NCBI GenBank assembly: GCA_024694785.1
Contig: JAILJL010000199.1
Location: forward strand, 1 to 17,177
Source: Lachnospiraceae bacterium
GTDB lineage: Bacteria; Bacillota; Clostridia; Lachnospirales; Lachnospiraceae
DNA: 17,177 nucleotides
Direction of reading: 5' to 3'
A model generated the notes under the pieces. It was not told the DNA's origin and searched no databases. It worked only from the letters and a program-made list of their open reading frames with translations. Below are positions 1 to 7,865 of the stretch, one piece after another (position 1 is the stretch's first letter; every line of letters starts with the position of its first letter). The position numbers and the translations under genes were made by a program.

Positions 1-311
1 AATTCTTCCGGCTTAAGATGCATGAATCTCTCATCAAAGTTCCAGACGGTAAGATAATCTATATTAAGCTTCGCAATTCGCGTTTTCTTCTCGTAAGGCG
101 TAAGCAATACGTCATTCTCGTTATTGTCAATTACATCAAGAGGCGGATTTGCAAAAGTACATACCATTGTTTTTAAGTTCTTTTCTTCCGCGATCCTTTT
201 AATGGTATTGATTAGATAATCATGACCGGTATGAAGCCCGTCAAACTTTCCGATGGTTATAACGCTGCCCGTATTCAATTTATCAGTATTAACCGAATCC
301 AATATTTCCAC
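1..311 (-). CDS. ribF: Bifunctional riboflavin kinase/FAD synthetase, N-terminal part (cut by window edge)
   Basis: RibF phosphorylates riboflavin to FMN and adenylylates FMN to FAD in the cytoplasm. Only the first 103 codons are present; the gene runs off the left edge, so the kinase domain is not seen. The fragment opens with VEILDSVNTDK and then ITIGKFDGLHTGHDYLI, which carries the FDGxHxGH nucleotidyltransferase signature of the FAD synthetase domain; CTFANPP follows, as in the family. I chose the GTG at 309-311: AGGAG at the 3' end of truB lies six bases before it, and a GTG start explains why an ATG-only search would miss the gene. It begins 3 bases after the truB stop, so it is very likely the next gene of the nusA-infB operon. 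TruB followed by RibF is the usual order in Firmicutes. Confidence 0.9.
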   Translation of the reverse strand, partial: MEILDSVNTDKLNTGSVITIGKFDGLHTGHDYLINTIKRIAEEKNLKTMVCTFANPPLDVIDNNENDVLLTPYEKKTRIAKLNIDYLTVWNFDERFMHLKPEE

Positions 312-314
312 AAT

Positions 315-1208
315 CTACTCCTGGTTAAAGAACATTTTAAATGGTTTATAATCATTTCTGTCCTTATCATACTCATATATTCCGATAAACTGTTCTTTAA
401 TATGCACTCTTAATCTATTTTTTTCAGGTGTTTCTTCGAAATCTCCCCGTTTTAATCTGTTTCCGTTTTGCGCAGGAATGACAGCACTTTCTTTTACATA
501 AGCCACATTATATTCCTTGAAAAGCTCTTCCGTCGGAATAATAATGTCGTCAAGTTTTCCTTCATGCGCTTTTTTCTCGATTTCCGAAAGAGTTAAAGCA
601 TTATTTAAATCAAAACCACAGGCCTTTGTTCTTTCAAGGCTTTCCATACAGGCACCTACATTAAGTTTTTCGCCGATATCCTTGCATAAAGTTCTTATAT
701 AGGTTCCCTTTGAACATGAAACGGTTATTGTTGCAAACGGATAGTCAATAGACTCTATTCTGATATCGTGAATCGTAATATCCCTTGGTTTACGTTCGAT
801 GATCTTACCTTCTCTTGCGAGTTCATACAGCTTCTTTCCACCCACTTTAATGGCCGAATACATTGGCGGAATCTGCTTAATATCGCCTATAAAAGCTTGA
901 ACGGCCGCCTTAATCTCTTCGCCGGTAACCATGTCATCGCATCTATTTAATACTTCTCCCGATATATCTTCAGTATCCGTGGTTATTCCAAAATGAATAA
1001 CCGCTCTATACTCTTTATTCTCAGAAGGCAGGATATCAACTGCCTTAGTAGCGTTCCCTACACATACTAAAAGGACACCGGTCGCATCAGGATCCAATGT
1101 ACCGGTGTGTCCTATTTTCTTGGTCTTAAGAATACCTCGTAACTTTGCGCATACGTCAAATGACGTGAAACCGCGCTCTTTATTAACGATAATAAATCCG
1201 TTATTCAT
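315..1208 (-). CDS. truB: tRNA pseudouridine(55) synthase TruB
   Basis: TruB isomerises uridine 55 in the T loop of tRNAs to pseudouridine. The 297-residue protein has the usual family length. The N-terminus NGFIIVNKERGFTSFDVC is typical, and the catalytic motif GHTGTLDPDATGVLLVCVG lies near residues 33-51, with D39 the expected catalytic aspartate. PPMYSAIKVGGKKLYELAREG and SKGTYIRTLCKDIG match conserved family blocks, and the C-terminal part resembles a small PUA-like extension. It starts 3 bases after the nrnA stop, with only a weak AGG-type ribosome binding site inside the end of nrnA, so translation may be coupled to nrnA. The ATG is favoured because the conserved N-terminus begins right there. 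Confidence 0.96.
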   Translation of the reverse strand: MNNGFIIVNKERGFTSFDVCAKLRGILKTKKIGHTGTLDPDATGVLLVCVGNATKAVDILPSENKEYRAVIHFGITTDTEDISGEVLNRCDDMVTGEEIKAAVQAFIGDIKQIPPMYSAIKVGGKKLYELAREGKIIERKPRDITIHDIRIESIDYPFATITVSCSKGTYIRTLCKDIGEKLNVGACMESLERTKACGFDLNNALTLSEIEKKAHEGKLDDIIIPTEELFKEYNVAYVKESAVIPAQNGNRLKRGDFEETPEKNRLRVHIKEQFIGIYEYDKDRNDYKPFKMFFNQE

Positions 1209-1211
1209 ATA

Positions 1212-2153
1212 TTATAACCTATGTCTAATCTCTTCTTCGAGCTTTTCGAATATCTCATCAGGCGTACCGCGCATTGTGGCACCTGCTGCTCTTTCATGTC
1301 CGCCGCCGCCGAATTTAAGCGCAATTTCTGACAAATCCACTTTTCTTTTACTGCGGAGAGATACTTTATATTCGTTATCCCCGCTTTCGTATAAGAATAT
1401 TGCAACCTCAACGCCTTTTGTTATACGCAGCTGATTGATAATGCCATCAAGTTCAAGCGGCGTTACACCGAATCTTGTCATATCATCTTTTGTAATCACG
1501 GATTTAATCACTGCTCCGTCAAGAACAAGTTCGGCTTTATTTATGGCGTATGCAAGTACTTTATTCTGCTCGATTGTTTTCTCATAATATGTATGGTCAA
1601 CTATCGCAGAATAATCAATACCGCGTTCCATCAGGAATCCCGCTGCACTCATTGTGGCCGCAGTTGTACATGAATACTGAAATACACCCGTATCATGCAC
1701 TATTCCCGTATATAATGCCTCCGCAATATCCCTATCGATTCTGTCCTTTGGTAAAAGCTCGAAAATAAGCTCGGATGTAGAGCTTTTACCGGGAACAATA
1801 AGGCCTTCATCAGCGAATCCGCTGTTAGACTTATGGTGATCAATACAGACCTTATGTCTTGCTTTGGTGAATATATCCGCAAAAGCCCCGAGTCTGCCAA
1901 GGTCACCGCAATCCAAAGCGAAGTAAACGTCGTATACCTTGTCCTCCGGAACATGTATTATTTCTTTTGCTCTATTCAGAAAATAGAAGCAATCCGGTAT
2001 TCTTTCAAGGTACAACTTGCAATCAATACCGGGATAATACTTACAGATATAGTTATAAAGGCCAAGCGTTGAGCCTACACAGTCGCCATCGGGTCTTACA
2101 TGACCCGATATTCCGACTGATTTAACATCTTTTAAAATACTGTCAAGATTCAT
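1212..2153 (-). CDS. nrnA: DHH/DHHA1 phosphoesterase, NrnA-type oligoribonuclease/pAp phosphatase
   Basis: This is a DHH-family phosphoesterase of the NrnA type. In Bacillus, NrnA degrades 2-5 nt nano-RNAs and dephosphorylates 3'-phosphoadenosine-5'-phosphate. Visible motifs are GHVRPDGDCVGS (D22, D24), ALDCGD (about residues 79-84), the signature CIDHHKSN with DHH at 105-107, GIVHDTGVF, and the C-terminal DHHA1 substrate-binding loop GGGGHERAAGA (GGGGH at 282-286). The 313-residue length fits NrnA, and the protein lacks the extra domains of RecJ. AGAGG five bases upstream supports the ATG. It lies 23 bases after rbfA and 3 bases before truB, its normal place in Clostridia and Bacilli. The family call is secure; the exact substrate preference is inferred from it. 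Confidence 0.93.
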   Translation of the reverse strand: MNLDSILKDVKSVGISGHVRPDGDCVGSTLGLYNYICKYYPGIDCKLYLERIPDCFYFLNRAKEIIHVPEDKVYDVYFALDCGDLGRLGAFADIFTKARHKVCIDHHKSNSGFADEGLIVPGKSSTSELIFELLPKDRIDRDIAEALYTGIVHDTGVFQYSCTTAATMSAAGFLMERGIDYSAIVDHTYYEKTIEQNKVLAYAINKAELVLDGAVIKSVITKDDMTRFGVTPLELDGIINQLRITKGVEVAIFLYESGDNEYKVSLRSKRKVDLSEIALKFGGGGHERAAGATMRGTPDEIFEKLEEEIRHRL

Positions 2154-2176
2154 ACTAAACCTCTTAAATTGTCAAT

Positions 2177-2545
2177 TTAAGCGTCGTCACGATTATTAGC
2201 ATTTACTTCATCGATCAAATGTGACATTCTTACGCCGTATTCGATTGACTGATCAATAATAAATGTAATCTCAGGTGTATTTCTAAGATTGATTCTCTTT
2301 GCAAGCTGGTTCTTAATATAGCCTCTTGCACTGTTCAAACCCGCAAGTGTATTCTTCTGGGATTCTTCATCACCAAGTACGCTTATATAAGCTTTGCATG
2401 TCTTAAGGTCAGGAGCAACTTCCACACTTACCACAGAAGTAAATTCGTTAATCCTCGGATCCTTAATCTCTCCTCTTATTATATCGGACAGTTCATGCAA
2501 CACTTCTTCATTGATTCTTGTGTTTTTAATGCTGTTTTTTCTCAT
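2177..2545 (-). CDS. rbfA: 30S ribosome-binding factor RbfA
   Basis: RbfA binds the immature 30S subunit near the 5' helix of 16S rRNA and helps its late maturation, notably in the cold. The 122-residue protein is a single KH-like domain of normal length. Conserved segments are NTRINEEVLHELSDIIRGEI at the N-terminus, KDPRINEFTSVVSVEVAPDL, and CKAYISVLGDEESQKNTLAG, with the family-typical RTPEI-like LRNTPEITFIIDQSIEYG near the end. The start is the ATG 14 bases after the infB stop. Its ribosome binding site (GGAAG, about 10 bases upstream) is modest. It sits directly after infB, the near-universal arrangement, and pairs functionally with RimP and IF2 encoded upstream in the same operon. Confidence 0.95.
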   Translation of the reverse strand: MRKNSIKNTRINEEVLHELSDIIRGEIKDPRINEFTSVVSVEVAPDLKTCKAYISVLGDEESQKNTLAGLNSARGYIKNQLAKRINLRNTPEITFIIDQSIEYGVRMSHLIDEVNANNRDDA

Positions 2546-2559
2546 GTCTTAAGCACTTC

Positions 2560-5352
2560 CTATCTAGGAACTTCAACCATAATGTAGCTTTCTACAATAT
2601 CCATTTCCTGAATATCGCTGAATCCTTCGAATACAAGACCGCATTCGAAACCGGCCTTAACTTCCTTAACATCATCTTTGAATCTCTTAAGGGAAGCAAG
2701 ATTTCCTTCGAAAATCTGCTCTCCGTCTCTGGAGATTCTTACCTTACATCCGCGCTGGAATCTTCCGTCAAGGACATATGAACCTGCAATATTGCCGATT
2801 CCGGATGCCTTGAATATCTGTCTTATCTCGGCATGACCGATTACCTGCTCTTCGTAGATAGGATCGAGCATACCCTTCATGGCAGCCTCAACATCTTCAA
2901 TCGCGTTGTAAATAACCTTATAAAGTCTTACATCTACGCCTTCTCTGTCGGCAGTGGCCTTGGCCTGTACATCAGGTCGTACGTTAAATCCAATGATAAT
3001 TGCATTTGATGCGGATGCAAGTGTAACATCACTTTCGGTAATGGCACCTACACCACCATGGATGACTTTAACTACTACTTCATCGTTGGAAAGCTTAAGA
3101 AGCGATGTCTTAACGGCTTCAACGGAACCCTGCACATCTGCCTTAACGATTATATTAAGTTCCTTAAGGTTACCCGCCTGAATCTGGTTGAACAAGTCAT
3201 CAAGACTCATCTTTGCCTTGGTCTCTTCTACAAGTTTCTCCTTATTCTGAGAAATGAATACGTTGGCAAAGTTCTTTGCTTCCTTCTCGTTATCAAATGC
3301 AACAAATGTATCACCCGCATTCGGTGCTTCATTAAGACCGATAATCTCTACAGGCATTGAAGGTCCTGCCTCCTTAACTCTGTGTCCCACAGGATCAACC
3401 ATTGCTCTTACCTTACCATAAGAGCTTCCGCAGGCAACAGGATCTCCGGCATGAAGTGTACCCTTCTGAACAAGAAGTGTCGCAACAACACCACGGCCCT
3501 TATCAAGCTTAGCCTCAATAACAAGACCTCTTGCAAGTCTCTTGGCATTAGCTTTAAGCTCCAATACTTCTGCTGTAAGAAGTACCATCTCGAGCAAGGT
3601 GTCAATTCCCTCATGTGTATGAGCGGATACAGGTACGAATACCGTACTTCCGCCCCAGTCTTCAGGAATAAGTTCATACTCGGATAATTCCTGCTTAACC
3701 TTGTCAATATTGGCACTAGGCTTATCAATCTTATTAATGGCTACAATAATTTCAATTCCCGCAGCCTTTGCATGGTTAATGGCTTCCACGGTCTGAGGCA
3801 TTACACCATCATCTGCCGCAACAACAAGAATTGCTATATCAGTGGACTTAGCACCACGCATACGCATTGCTGTAAATGCTTCATGACCAGGTGTATCAAG
3901 GAAAGTAATCTTCTGTCCGTTAATCGTTACTACAGATGCACCGATATGCTGTGTAATACCACCGGCTTCTCTGTCAATAACATGTGTGTCTCTTATTGCG
4001 TCAAGAAGGGAAGTCTTACCATGATCTACGTGACCCATAACACATACTACAGGAGGACGTGTAGTCATAAGATTGGTGTCTTCTTCATCCTCGCGTAAAA
4101 GTTCTTCAATTACGTCCACTTTAACCTCATGCTCACAGATACAATTGAACTCAAGCGCAATTTCTTCCGCAGTGTCAAAATCAATGTCCTGGTTAACATT
4201 GACAATCTTACCCTGCATAAAAAGCTTCTTCACAATCTCGGAAGGCTGTCTCTTCATCTTATCGGCGAGCTCTCGTATTGTAAGCGTATCCGGAAGCACG
4301 AGGGTTCTTACTTCATCCGTATCAACAGTTTCGTGCTTAGGTCCGTGGTTTTTCTTCTTTGTAACTTTTTCAAGCTGGAAGAAATTCTCGGAATGCTTTT
4401 CTTTCTGCTGTCCGTATGTCGGTTTCTGAGGCTTTGAATTGAATCTTCTCTGCTCTCTGTCCTTAGGCTTTTCTTCAGTGGTCGCCTCGGAATTTCTGTT
4501 CATACGGTCGATATCGCCGTCTAATTTATTACGTCCCTGATTATTTCTGCGATCATTGTCTTTACTAAACGGTCTGTCGTTATCTTTATTAAACGGTCTT
4601 CCGTTATCCTTGTTAAAAGGCTTATTACGGTTACCTCTGTCGTCTTTGTTAAACGGCTTTCCGCCATCCCTGTTCTGATCTTTATTAAACTCTCTTCTAG
4701 GTCTGTCCTGCTGCTGTGGTCTATCTGACTGTCTGCTATCCTGCTGTCTGTTTTCAACAGGACGTGTCTCGGCAGGCTTATTTACAACCGGCTTATTCTC
4801 TACAGGTTTGTTTTCAACCGGTTTTACCGCTTTTTCAGGCTCCTGCTGTACAGGTCTTGCCTTCATTTCCGGTCTTGGCTGACCCTGTGCAGGTGCTGCT
4901 GTCGGAGCTCCCGGTCTTACCGGACGTCTTTCGCCGTTTGGTCCCGGCATAGGACGTCTTTTATCTTCCGGACGGTTGCCGATACCGCTCATAGTCTTTC
5001 TCTTACCGTTCTTTGCTCCCGGGTTATTGCCGAACTGCGGATTATATACAGCTGAAATGCTGGCCTTTTTCTTATGCTCAGGCGATTTCTCATCTGCTTT
5101 TTTATCATCATTCTTTTCTTCCTGCTTTGTAGCCGTTTCCGGTTTCTTTTCTACAGAAGCATTTGTCTTAGCCGGTGTTTCCGGTTTTGACGTTGTTTTG
5201 TTAAAATTCTTTCTGATTGAATCTGCCACATCATCTTCAAGAGCATTATTTGCAGTCTTTGCCGGAATATCATGTTTTAAACAATATTCGACAATTGCAG
5301 AAGATGCAACATTCAACTCCTTAGCCAATTCATGTACTTTTATCTTAGACAC
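2560..5352 (-). CDS. infB: Translation initiation factor IF-2 with repeat-rich N-terminal extension
   Basis: IF2 is the GTPase that places initiator fMet-tRNA on the 30S subunit and promotes subunit joining. The 930-residue protein starts with an IF2-N helical domain (residues 1-50, [11 protein letters not shown]), followed by a long charged, low-complexity region (about 51-345) rich in K, P, N, R and D. That region contains pentapeptide repeats at 178-202 and PFNKDN repeats at 233-266. A second IF2-N domain (about 347-400) precedes the G domain: G1 GHVDHGKT at 440-447, G3 DTPGH at 486-490, G4 NKID at 540-543. Domains II, III and the fMet-tRNA-binding C-terminal domain complete a full-length protein. 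The start is a GTG (5350-5352), with GGAGG seven bases upstream, 14 bases after ylxQ. The intrinsically disordered linker is longer than in Bacillus but common in Clostridia. Confidence 0.97.
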   Translation of the reverse strand: MSKIKVHELAKELNVASSAIVEYCLKHDIPAKTANNALEDDVADSIRKNFNKTTSKPETPAKTNASVEKKPETATKQEEKNDDKKADEKSPEHKKKASISAVYNPQFGNNPGAKNGKRKTMSGIGNRPEDKRRPMPGPNGERRPVRPGAPTAAPAQGQPRPEMKARPVQQEPEKAVKPVENKPVENKPVVNKPAETRPVENRQQDSRQSDRPQQQDRPRREFNKDQNRDGGKPFNKDDRGNRNKPFNKDNGRPFNKDNDRPFSKDNDRRNNQGRNKLDGDIDRMNRNSEATTEEKPKDREQRRFNSKPQKPTYGQQKEKHSENFFQLEKVTKKKNHGPKHETVDTDEVRTLVLPDTLTIRELADKMKRQPSEIVKKLFMQGKIVNVNQDIDFDTAEEIALEFNCICEHEVKVDVIEELLREDEEDTNLMTTRPPVVCVMGHVDHGKTSLLDAIRDTHVIDREAGGITQHIGASVVTINGQKITFLDTPGHEAFTAMRMRGAKSTDIAILVVAADDGVMPQTVEAINHAKAAGIEIIVAINKIDKPSANIDKVKQELSEYELIPEDWGGSTVFVPVSAHTHEGIDTLLEMVLLTAEVLELKANAKRLARGLVIEAKLDKGRGVVATLLVQKGTLHAGDPVACGSSYGKVRAMVDPVGHRVKEAGPSMPVEIIGLNEAPNAGDTFVAFDNEKEAKNFANVFISQNKEKLVEETKAKMSLDDLFNQIQAGNLKELNIIVKADVQGSVEAVKTSLLKLSNDEVVVKVIHGGVGAITESDVTLASASNAIIIGFNVRPDVQAKATADREGVDVRLYKVIYNAIEDVEAAMKGMLDPIYEEQVIGHAEIRQIFKASGIGNIAGSYVLDGRFQRGCKVRISRDGEQIFEGNLASLKRFKDDVKEVKAGFECGLVFEGFSDIQEMDIVESYIMVEVPR
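4555..4656 (-). repeat. In-frame PFNKDN repeats in the IF2 linker
   Basis: IF2 residues 233-266 contain four spaced copies of a short motif: PFNKDD, PFNKDN, PFNKDN and PFSKDN, joined by R/G/N/D residues. The DNA repeats correspondingly (on the plus strand, several copies of a block like GTCTTTGTTAAACGG). Repeats of this kind expand and contract by slippage, so copy number may differ between related strains. The segment is predicted to be disordered; no function is claimed. Confidence 0.85.
4747..4821 (-). repeat. Five PVENK-type pentapeptide repeats in IF2
   Basis: IF2 residues 178-202 read as five consecutive pentapeptides: [25 protein letters not shown]. The DNA is an imperfect 15-base tandem repeat. 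Like the PFNKDN block downstream, it lies in the disordered linker between the two IF2-N domains. Confidence 0.85.
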
Positions 5353-5366
5353 GTATATACCTCCGT

Positions 5367-5678
5367 TTAAACGTTAAAATTATCAAGTTGCTTAAGAATA
5401 CCCGCTGCAAATCCTTCATCCGATACCGCCACACAGGCTCTGAATTCTTTCCCGATACATCGTCCGAGTTCCTCTTTCTCGCTGTACTCAACTATATTGG
5501 TATCTCTGTACGCGCACATATCGCGGAACTTTTTCTTTGTATTATCCGAACAGTCAGTTGCCAGAATAACCAATGAAGCTTTTCCCGATTTAACCTCGTT
5601 CTCAACCATGAATTCACCGCTGGCCGTTTTTCCTGCCTTCGTTGCCAATGATAAAAGCGATAGGACTTTATCTTGCAT
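5367..5678 (-). CDS. ylxQ: L7Ae/L30e-family ribosome-associated protein YlxQ
   Basis: This small (103-residue) protein belongs to the L7Ae/L30e/S12e/Gadd45 fold, whose members bind kink-turn-like RNA. The N-terminal [20 protein letters not shown] and the following [20 protein letters not shown] are the usual hallmarks; the C-terminal part ([20 protein letters not shown]) completes the alpha-beta-alpha fold. YlxQ orthologues sit between ylxR and infB in most Firmicutes; their cellular role is not firmly settled. The ATG starts one base after the rnpM stop, and its AAGGAG ribosome binding site is embedded in the last rnpM codons, so the two are probably translated in a coupled manner. infB follows after 14 bases. 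Confidence 0.93.
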   Translation of the reverse strand: MQDKVLSLLSLATKAGKTASGEFMVENEVKSGKASLVILATDCSDNTKKKFRDMCAYRDTNIVEYSEKEELGRCIGKEFRACVAVSDEGFAAGILKQLDNFNV

Positions 5679-5679
5679 G

Positions 5680-5970
5680 TTATATCTCCTTTTTCAACGC
5701 TTCGTATACGCTTTCCGGAACTGATACCGAAAAGTGCCTGTCAAGTAAATGCTTTTTAATAACGTTATTGATACAGTCGGCTTTGTGACAGCAATATGCC
5801 GATCGGCCATTTATTCTGCCTTCATTGGCAATTGTTATCTCGCATTCCTTTGTCTTGACAACTCTTATCAGTTCGTTTTGCAGGAACATTTCTCTGCAAT
5901 ATATGCACATACGAAGTGGAGTTCTCTTATTACTTGTCTTCGTTTTCTCCACCTTCTCCTTCGGTGTCAT
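5680..5970 (-). CDS. rnpM: YlxR family protein, RNase P modulator RnpM
   Basis: YlxR/RnpM is a small basic RNA-binding protein reported in Bacillus to bind the RNA subunit of RNase P and modulate its activity. The diagnostic block is KRTPLRMCIYCREM, with the CxxC pair, followed by NELIRVVKT and INGRSAYCCHKADCI. The reading frame stays open far upstream into nusA, but residues before the TPKEK region only mirror the nusA tail repeats, so I reject the long version. My start is the ATG at 5968-5970 (96 residues), seven bases after GAGGAG. A directly adjacent ATG (5971-5973) and a GTG (5950-5952; 90 residues) are alternatives. With the chosen start the gene overlaps the nusA 3' end by 41 bases in another frame. 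Confidence 0.88.
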   Translation of the reverse strand: MTPKEKVEKTKTSNKRTPLRMCIYCREMFLQNELIRVVKTKECEITIANEGRINGRSAYCCHKADCINNVIKKHLLDRHFSVSVPESVYEALKKEI

Positions 5971-7123
5971 CATAATACTCCTCGTTTTCGTCGTAGTACT
6001 CGCTATTCTCATCGTAGTACTCGCCGTCTTCGTCGTAGTATTCCTCATCATCGTATTCATCATACTCATCGTAATCAAGGATATCGCCCGCTTCTCTTGC
6101 CTGCGTCTCACTCTTTATATCAATCTTAAATCCCGTAAGTCTTGCGGCAAGACGTGCATTCTGACCTTCCTTACCGATTGCAAGGGATAACTGATAATCA
6201 GGAACAACGACTTTCGCAACCTTCTCATCTGCATCTGCAATTACGGAAATTACCTTTGCAGGGCTTAAAGAATTCTCGATCAAAATGGCAGGATTCTCAT
6301 TCCAATTGATAATATCGATTTTCTCACCCTTAAGCTCGTTTACAATGGCATTAACTCTTGAACCGTTAACACCTACGCAGGCTCCTACCGGATCCACATC
6401 TTCATCTGCGGAATATACGGCAATCTTTGTTCTTGAACCCGCTTCTCTTGCAATACCCTTAATTTCGACAGTACCGTCGCGAACTTCAGTAACTTCAGAT
6501 TCGAACAATCTCTTAACGAGTTCCGGATGAGTTCTTGATACAAGTACCTGAGGTCCCTTTGAACCTTCTTTTACTTCAAGAACATATACTTTAATTCTGT
6601 CTGTAGGCTTTAAAACTTCACCATGTATCATTTCATTCTCAGTTAAGGTTGCATCAATCTTGCCAAGGTTAACCTTAACGTTCTTTCCTACAACTCTTTG
6701 AACAATACCTGTAACGACCTCATGCTGCTGACTTGAGTATTCTTCATACTGAGCATGGCGCTCTTCCTCTCTTATCTTCTGCAAGATTGTATTCTTTGCG
6801 GTCTGTGTTACTATACGTCCAAAGTCTTTGCTCTGAATCTCAATCTTAACTTCGCTTCCCTCTTTTGCTTTGGAACTAATCTTCTTTGCATCTTCAACTG
6901 ATATTTCACATACCGGGTCTTCAACGGTTTTAACAACCTGCTTAACCATGTATACGTGAAACTCGCCGGTTTCTCTGTTCATATCTACGATAACATTATC
7001 GGCTTTACCATACTGATTCTTGCAAGCCATCAAAAGTGAATTTTCGATAGCATCAAGAAGCACGTTCCTGTTAATGTTCTTCTCCTTTTCAAGCACCGCA
7101 AGGGCTTCTAACAATTCATTCAT
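5930..7123 (-). CDS. nusA: Transcription termination/antitermination factor NusA
   Basis: NusA binds RNA polymerase and the nascent transcript, controlling pausing, intrinsic termination and antitermination. The 397-residue protein has the N-terminal polymerase-binding domain (about 1-125), an S1 domain (about 135-198, starting GIVQRVVGKNVKVNLG), KH1 (about 230-298, with GACVGVNGSRVNAI) and KH2 (about 300-345, with AIGKEGQNARLAARLTG). It lacks the C-terminal repeats of proteobacterial NusA, as expected in Firmicutes. Instead it ends in an acidic, tyrosine-rich tail (about 349-397) built partly of heptads. GGAGG lies about 11 bases before the ATG, slightly far. The gene follows rimP by 30 bases and its 3' end overlaps rnpM. 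Confidence 0.97.
   Translation of the reverse strand: MNELLEALAVLEKEKNINRNVLLDAIENSLLMACKNQYGKADNVIVDMNRETGEFHVYMVKQVVKTVEDPVCEISVEDAKKISSKAKEGSEVKIEIQSKDFGRIVTQTAKNTILQKIREEERHAQYEEYSSQQHEVVTGIVQRVVGKNVKVNLGKIDATLTENEMIHGEVLKPTDRIKVYVLEVKEGSKGPQVLVSRTHPELVKRLFESEVTEVRDGTVEIKGIAREAGSRTKIAVYSADEDVDPVGACVGVNGSRVNAIVNELKGEKIDIINWNENPAILIENSLSPAKVISVIADADEKVAKVVVPDYQLSLAIGKEGQNARLAARLTGFKIDIKSETQAREAGDILDYDEYDEYDDEEYYDEDGEYYDENSEYYDENEEYYDDTEGEGGENEDK
5960..6043 (-). repeat. 21-base tandem repeat encoding NusA tail heptads
   Basis: NusA residues 361-388 are four consecutive heptads: EYYDEDG, EYYDENS, EYYDENE, EYYDDTE. The DNA is a diverged 21-base tandem repeat (on the plus strand, blocks ending in TCGTAGTA). 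It is preceded by related DEYDEY units. The last unit overlaps the ribosome binding site and start of rnpM in another frame. Because the unit is a multiple of three, gain or loss of copies keeps both frames intact. Confidence 0.88.
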
Positions 7124-7153
7124 TTTATATTAATCCTCCTTGTATGGTTCTGA

Positions 7154-7618
7154 TTAAAATACAAACGCCAACCTGATAAGCGATATATTACTTCTTTCAA
7201 TCGTAAGAGCAGTCCCGTCGATTTCTATTATTACACTGTCCTTATCATAAGACATTAATGTTCCGACAAAGTTCTTTTCCTTATCAATCGCTTTATAAGT
7301 CTTAATCTCGATATCTTTACCGATACTTCTTTCAAAGTCTTTTTCTTTCTTCAAAGGCCTTGTAAGACCGGGTGAACTTACTTCGAGAATGTAAGGCTCC
7401 TTAATAAAGTCTTCCCGATCGAGCTTTTCTTCAAATGCCTTGGAAACAAGTTCGCAATCATCTATGGTTATACCGCCTTCTTTGTCGATATACGCACGTA
7501 AATAATAATCATTTCCTTCTTTGACAAATTCAACATCCACAAGCTCGAATTTTCTTGCATTAACAATCGGCTCGATTAAAGCGCCGGCTCTTATTTCATA
7601 TTCGCTACGTTTGTCCAT
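7154..7618 (-). CDS. rimP: Ribosome maturation factor RimP
   Basis: RimP helps assemble the 30S subunit and is the standard first gene of the nusA-infB operon. The protein is 154 residues, the usual size. Visible are the N-terminal domain with LIEPIVNARKFELVDVEFVK and YYLRAYIDKEGGITIDDCEL, then the conserved SSPGLTRPLKKEKDFER, followed by the small SH3-like C-terminal domain. A longer reading starting at 7678 would add 20 residues encoded by a leader hairpin, which I reject: the ATG at 7616-7618 has GGAGG four bases upstream and begins at the family-typical N-terminus (MDKRSEYEI). nusA follows after 30 bases. Confidence 0.95.
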   Translation of the reverse strand: MDKRSEYEIRAGALIEPIVNARKFELVDVEFVKEGNDYYLRAYIDKEGGITIDDCELVSKAFEEKLDREDFIKEPYILEVSSPGLTRPLKKEKDFERSIGKDIEIKTYKAIDKEKNFVGTLMSYDKDSVIIEIDGTALTIERSNISLIRLAFVF

Positions 7619-7648
7619 AATACCTCCGCAAAATACCTTAACAAAGAT

Positions 7649-7678
7649 TTGAGAGTGGACTTTTTGGCCCACTCTCAA
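7649..7678 (-). promoter_or_regulatory. rimP leader hairpin
   Basis: A 10-bp perfect inverted repeat, TTGAGAGTGG and CCACTCTCAA, with a 10-base loop, lies 30 bases upstream of the rimP start in the transcript. No proper U-tract follows (ATCTTTG), so it is not a convincing terminator. It may be a leader control element or a 5' stabiliser. Part of it recurs in the infC leader. Confidence 0.6.
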
Positions 7679-7695
7679 GCATCAACACGTATTCA

Positions 7696-7729
7696 CTTAT
7701 AAAGTATCACTTTTCCGGCAATTATGCAA
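7696..7729 (-). promoter_or_regulatory. Candidate promoter of the rimP-nusA-infB operon
   Basis: On the minus strand a -35-like TTGCAT (7724-7729) is followed after 17 bases by TACTTT (7701-7706), preceded by an extended TG. An alternative -10 is TATAAG (7696-7701). A promoter is expected here because a strong terminator closes the upstream unit at 7741-7776. The exact hexamers are uncertain. Confidence 0.4.
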
Positions 7730-7740
7730 GCGTTTTCCCG

Positions 7741-7776
7741 ATAAAAAAAGAAAATCCGTTAAATAATAACGGATTT
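7741..7776 (-). terminator. Rho-independent terminator after tRNA-Glu
   Basis: A perfect 10-bp stem (AAATCCGTTA, loop of 5, TAACGGATTT) is followed on the minus strand by TCTTTTTTTAT. It lies about 12 bases after the tRNA 3' end. It closes the tRNA-Glu transcript and probably any read-through from infC-rpmI-rplT, insulating the rimP operon. Confidence 0.92.
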
Positions 7777-7787
7777 CCAAAGGAAAG

Positions 7788-7859
7788 CAGCTCGTACGAG
7801 AATCGAACTCGTGATTCCGCCTTGAGAGGGCGGCGTCTTAGCCTCTTGACCAACGAGCC
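7788..7859 (-). tRNA. tRNA-Glu (anticodon CUC)
   Basis: A complete cloverleaf can be drawn on the minus strand: acceptor GGCTCGT with ACGAGCT (a G-U pair at the end), D stem GTC/GAC, anticodon stem CCGCC/GGCGG with loop CTCTCAA, and T stem ACGAG/CTCGT with loop TTCGATT. The loop places CUC at positions 34-36, reading GAG (Glu). The closing residues resemble other bacterial tRNA-Glu. The 3' CCA is not encoded (the DNA continues CTT), so it must be added by CCA-adding enzyme. It lies 80 bases after rplT in the same direction. Confidence 0.93.
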
Positions 7860-7865
7860 ACGCAA

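Noticed and set aside
5971..6111. A 47-residue N-terminal extension of rnpM.
   Set aside because: It reads the nusA tail repeats in another frame, gives a T/M/R-rich nonsense segment and lies before the conserved YlxR start.
5825..6190. A plus-strand reading frame with a long run of V, L, I and F that looks like a membrane protein.
   Set aside because: It is the antisense of the acidic, tyrosine-rich NusA tail; complements of GAA/GAC/TAT codons give hydrophobic residues automatically. It has no plausible ribosome binding site.
7619..7678. A 20-residue N-terminal extension of rimP.
   Set aside because: It covers the leader hairpin and precedes a strong ribosome binding site and the family-typical N-terminus.
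7649..7678. The rimP leader hairpin as a true intrinsic terminator.
   Set aside because: Neither strand has a proper U-tract after the stem, so I keep it only as a leader hairpin of unknown function.
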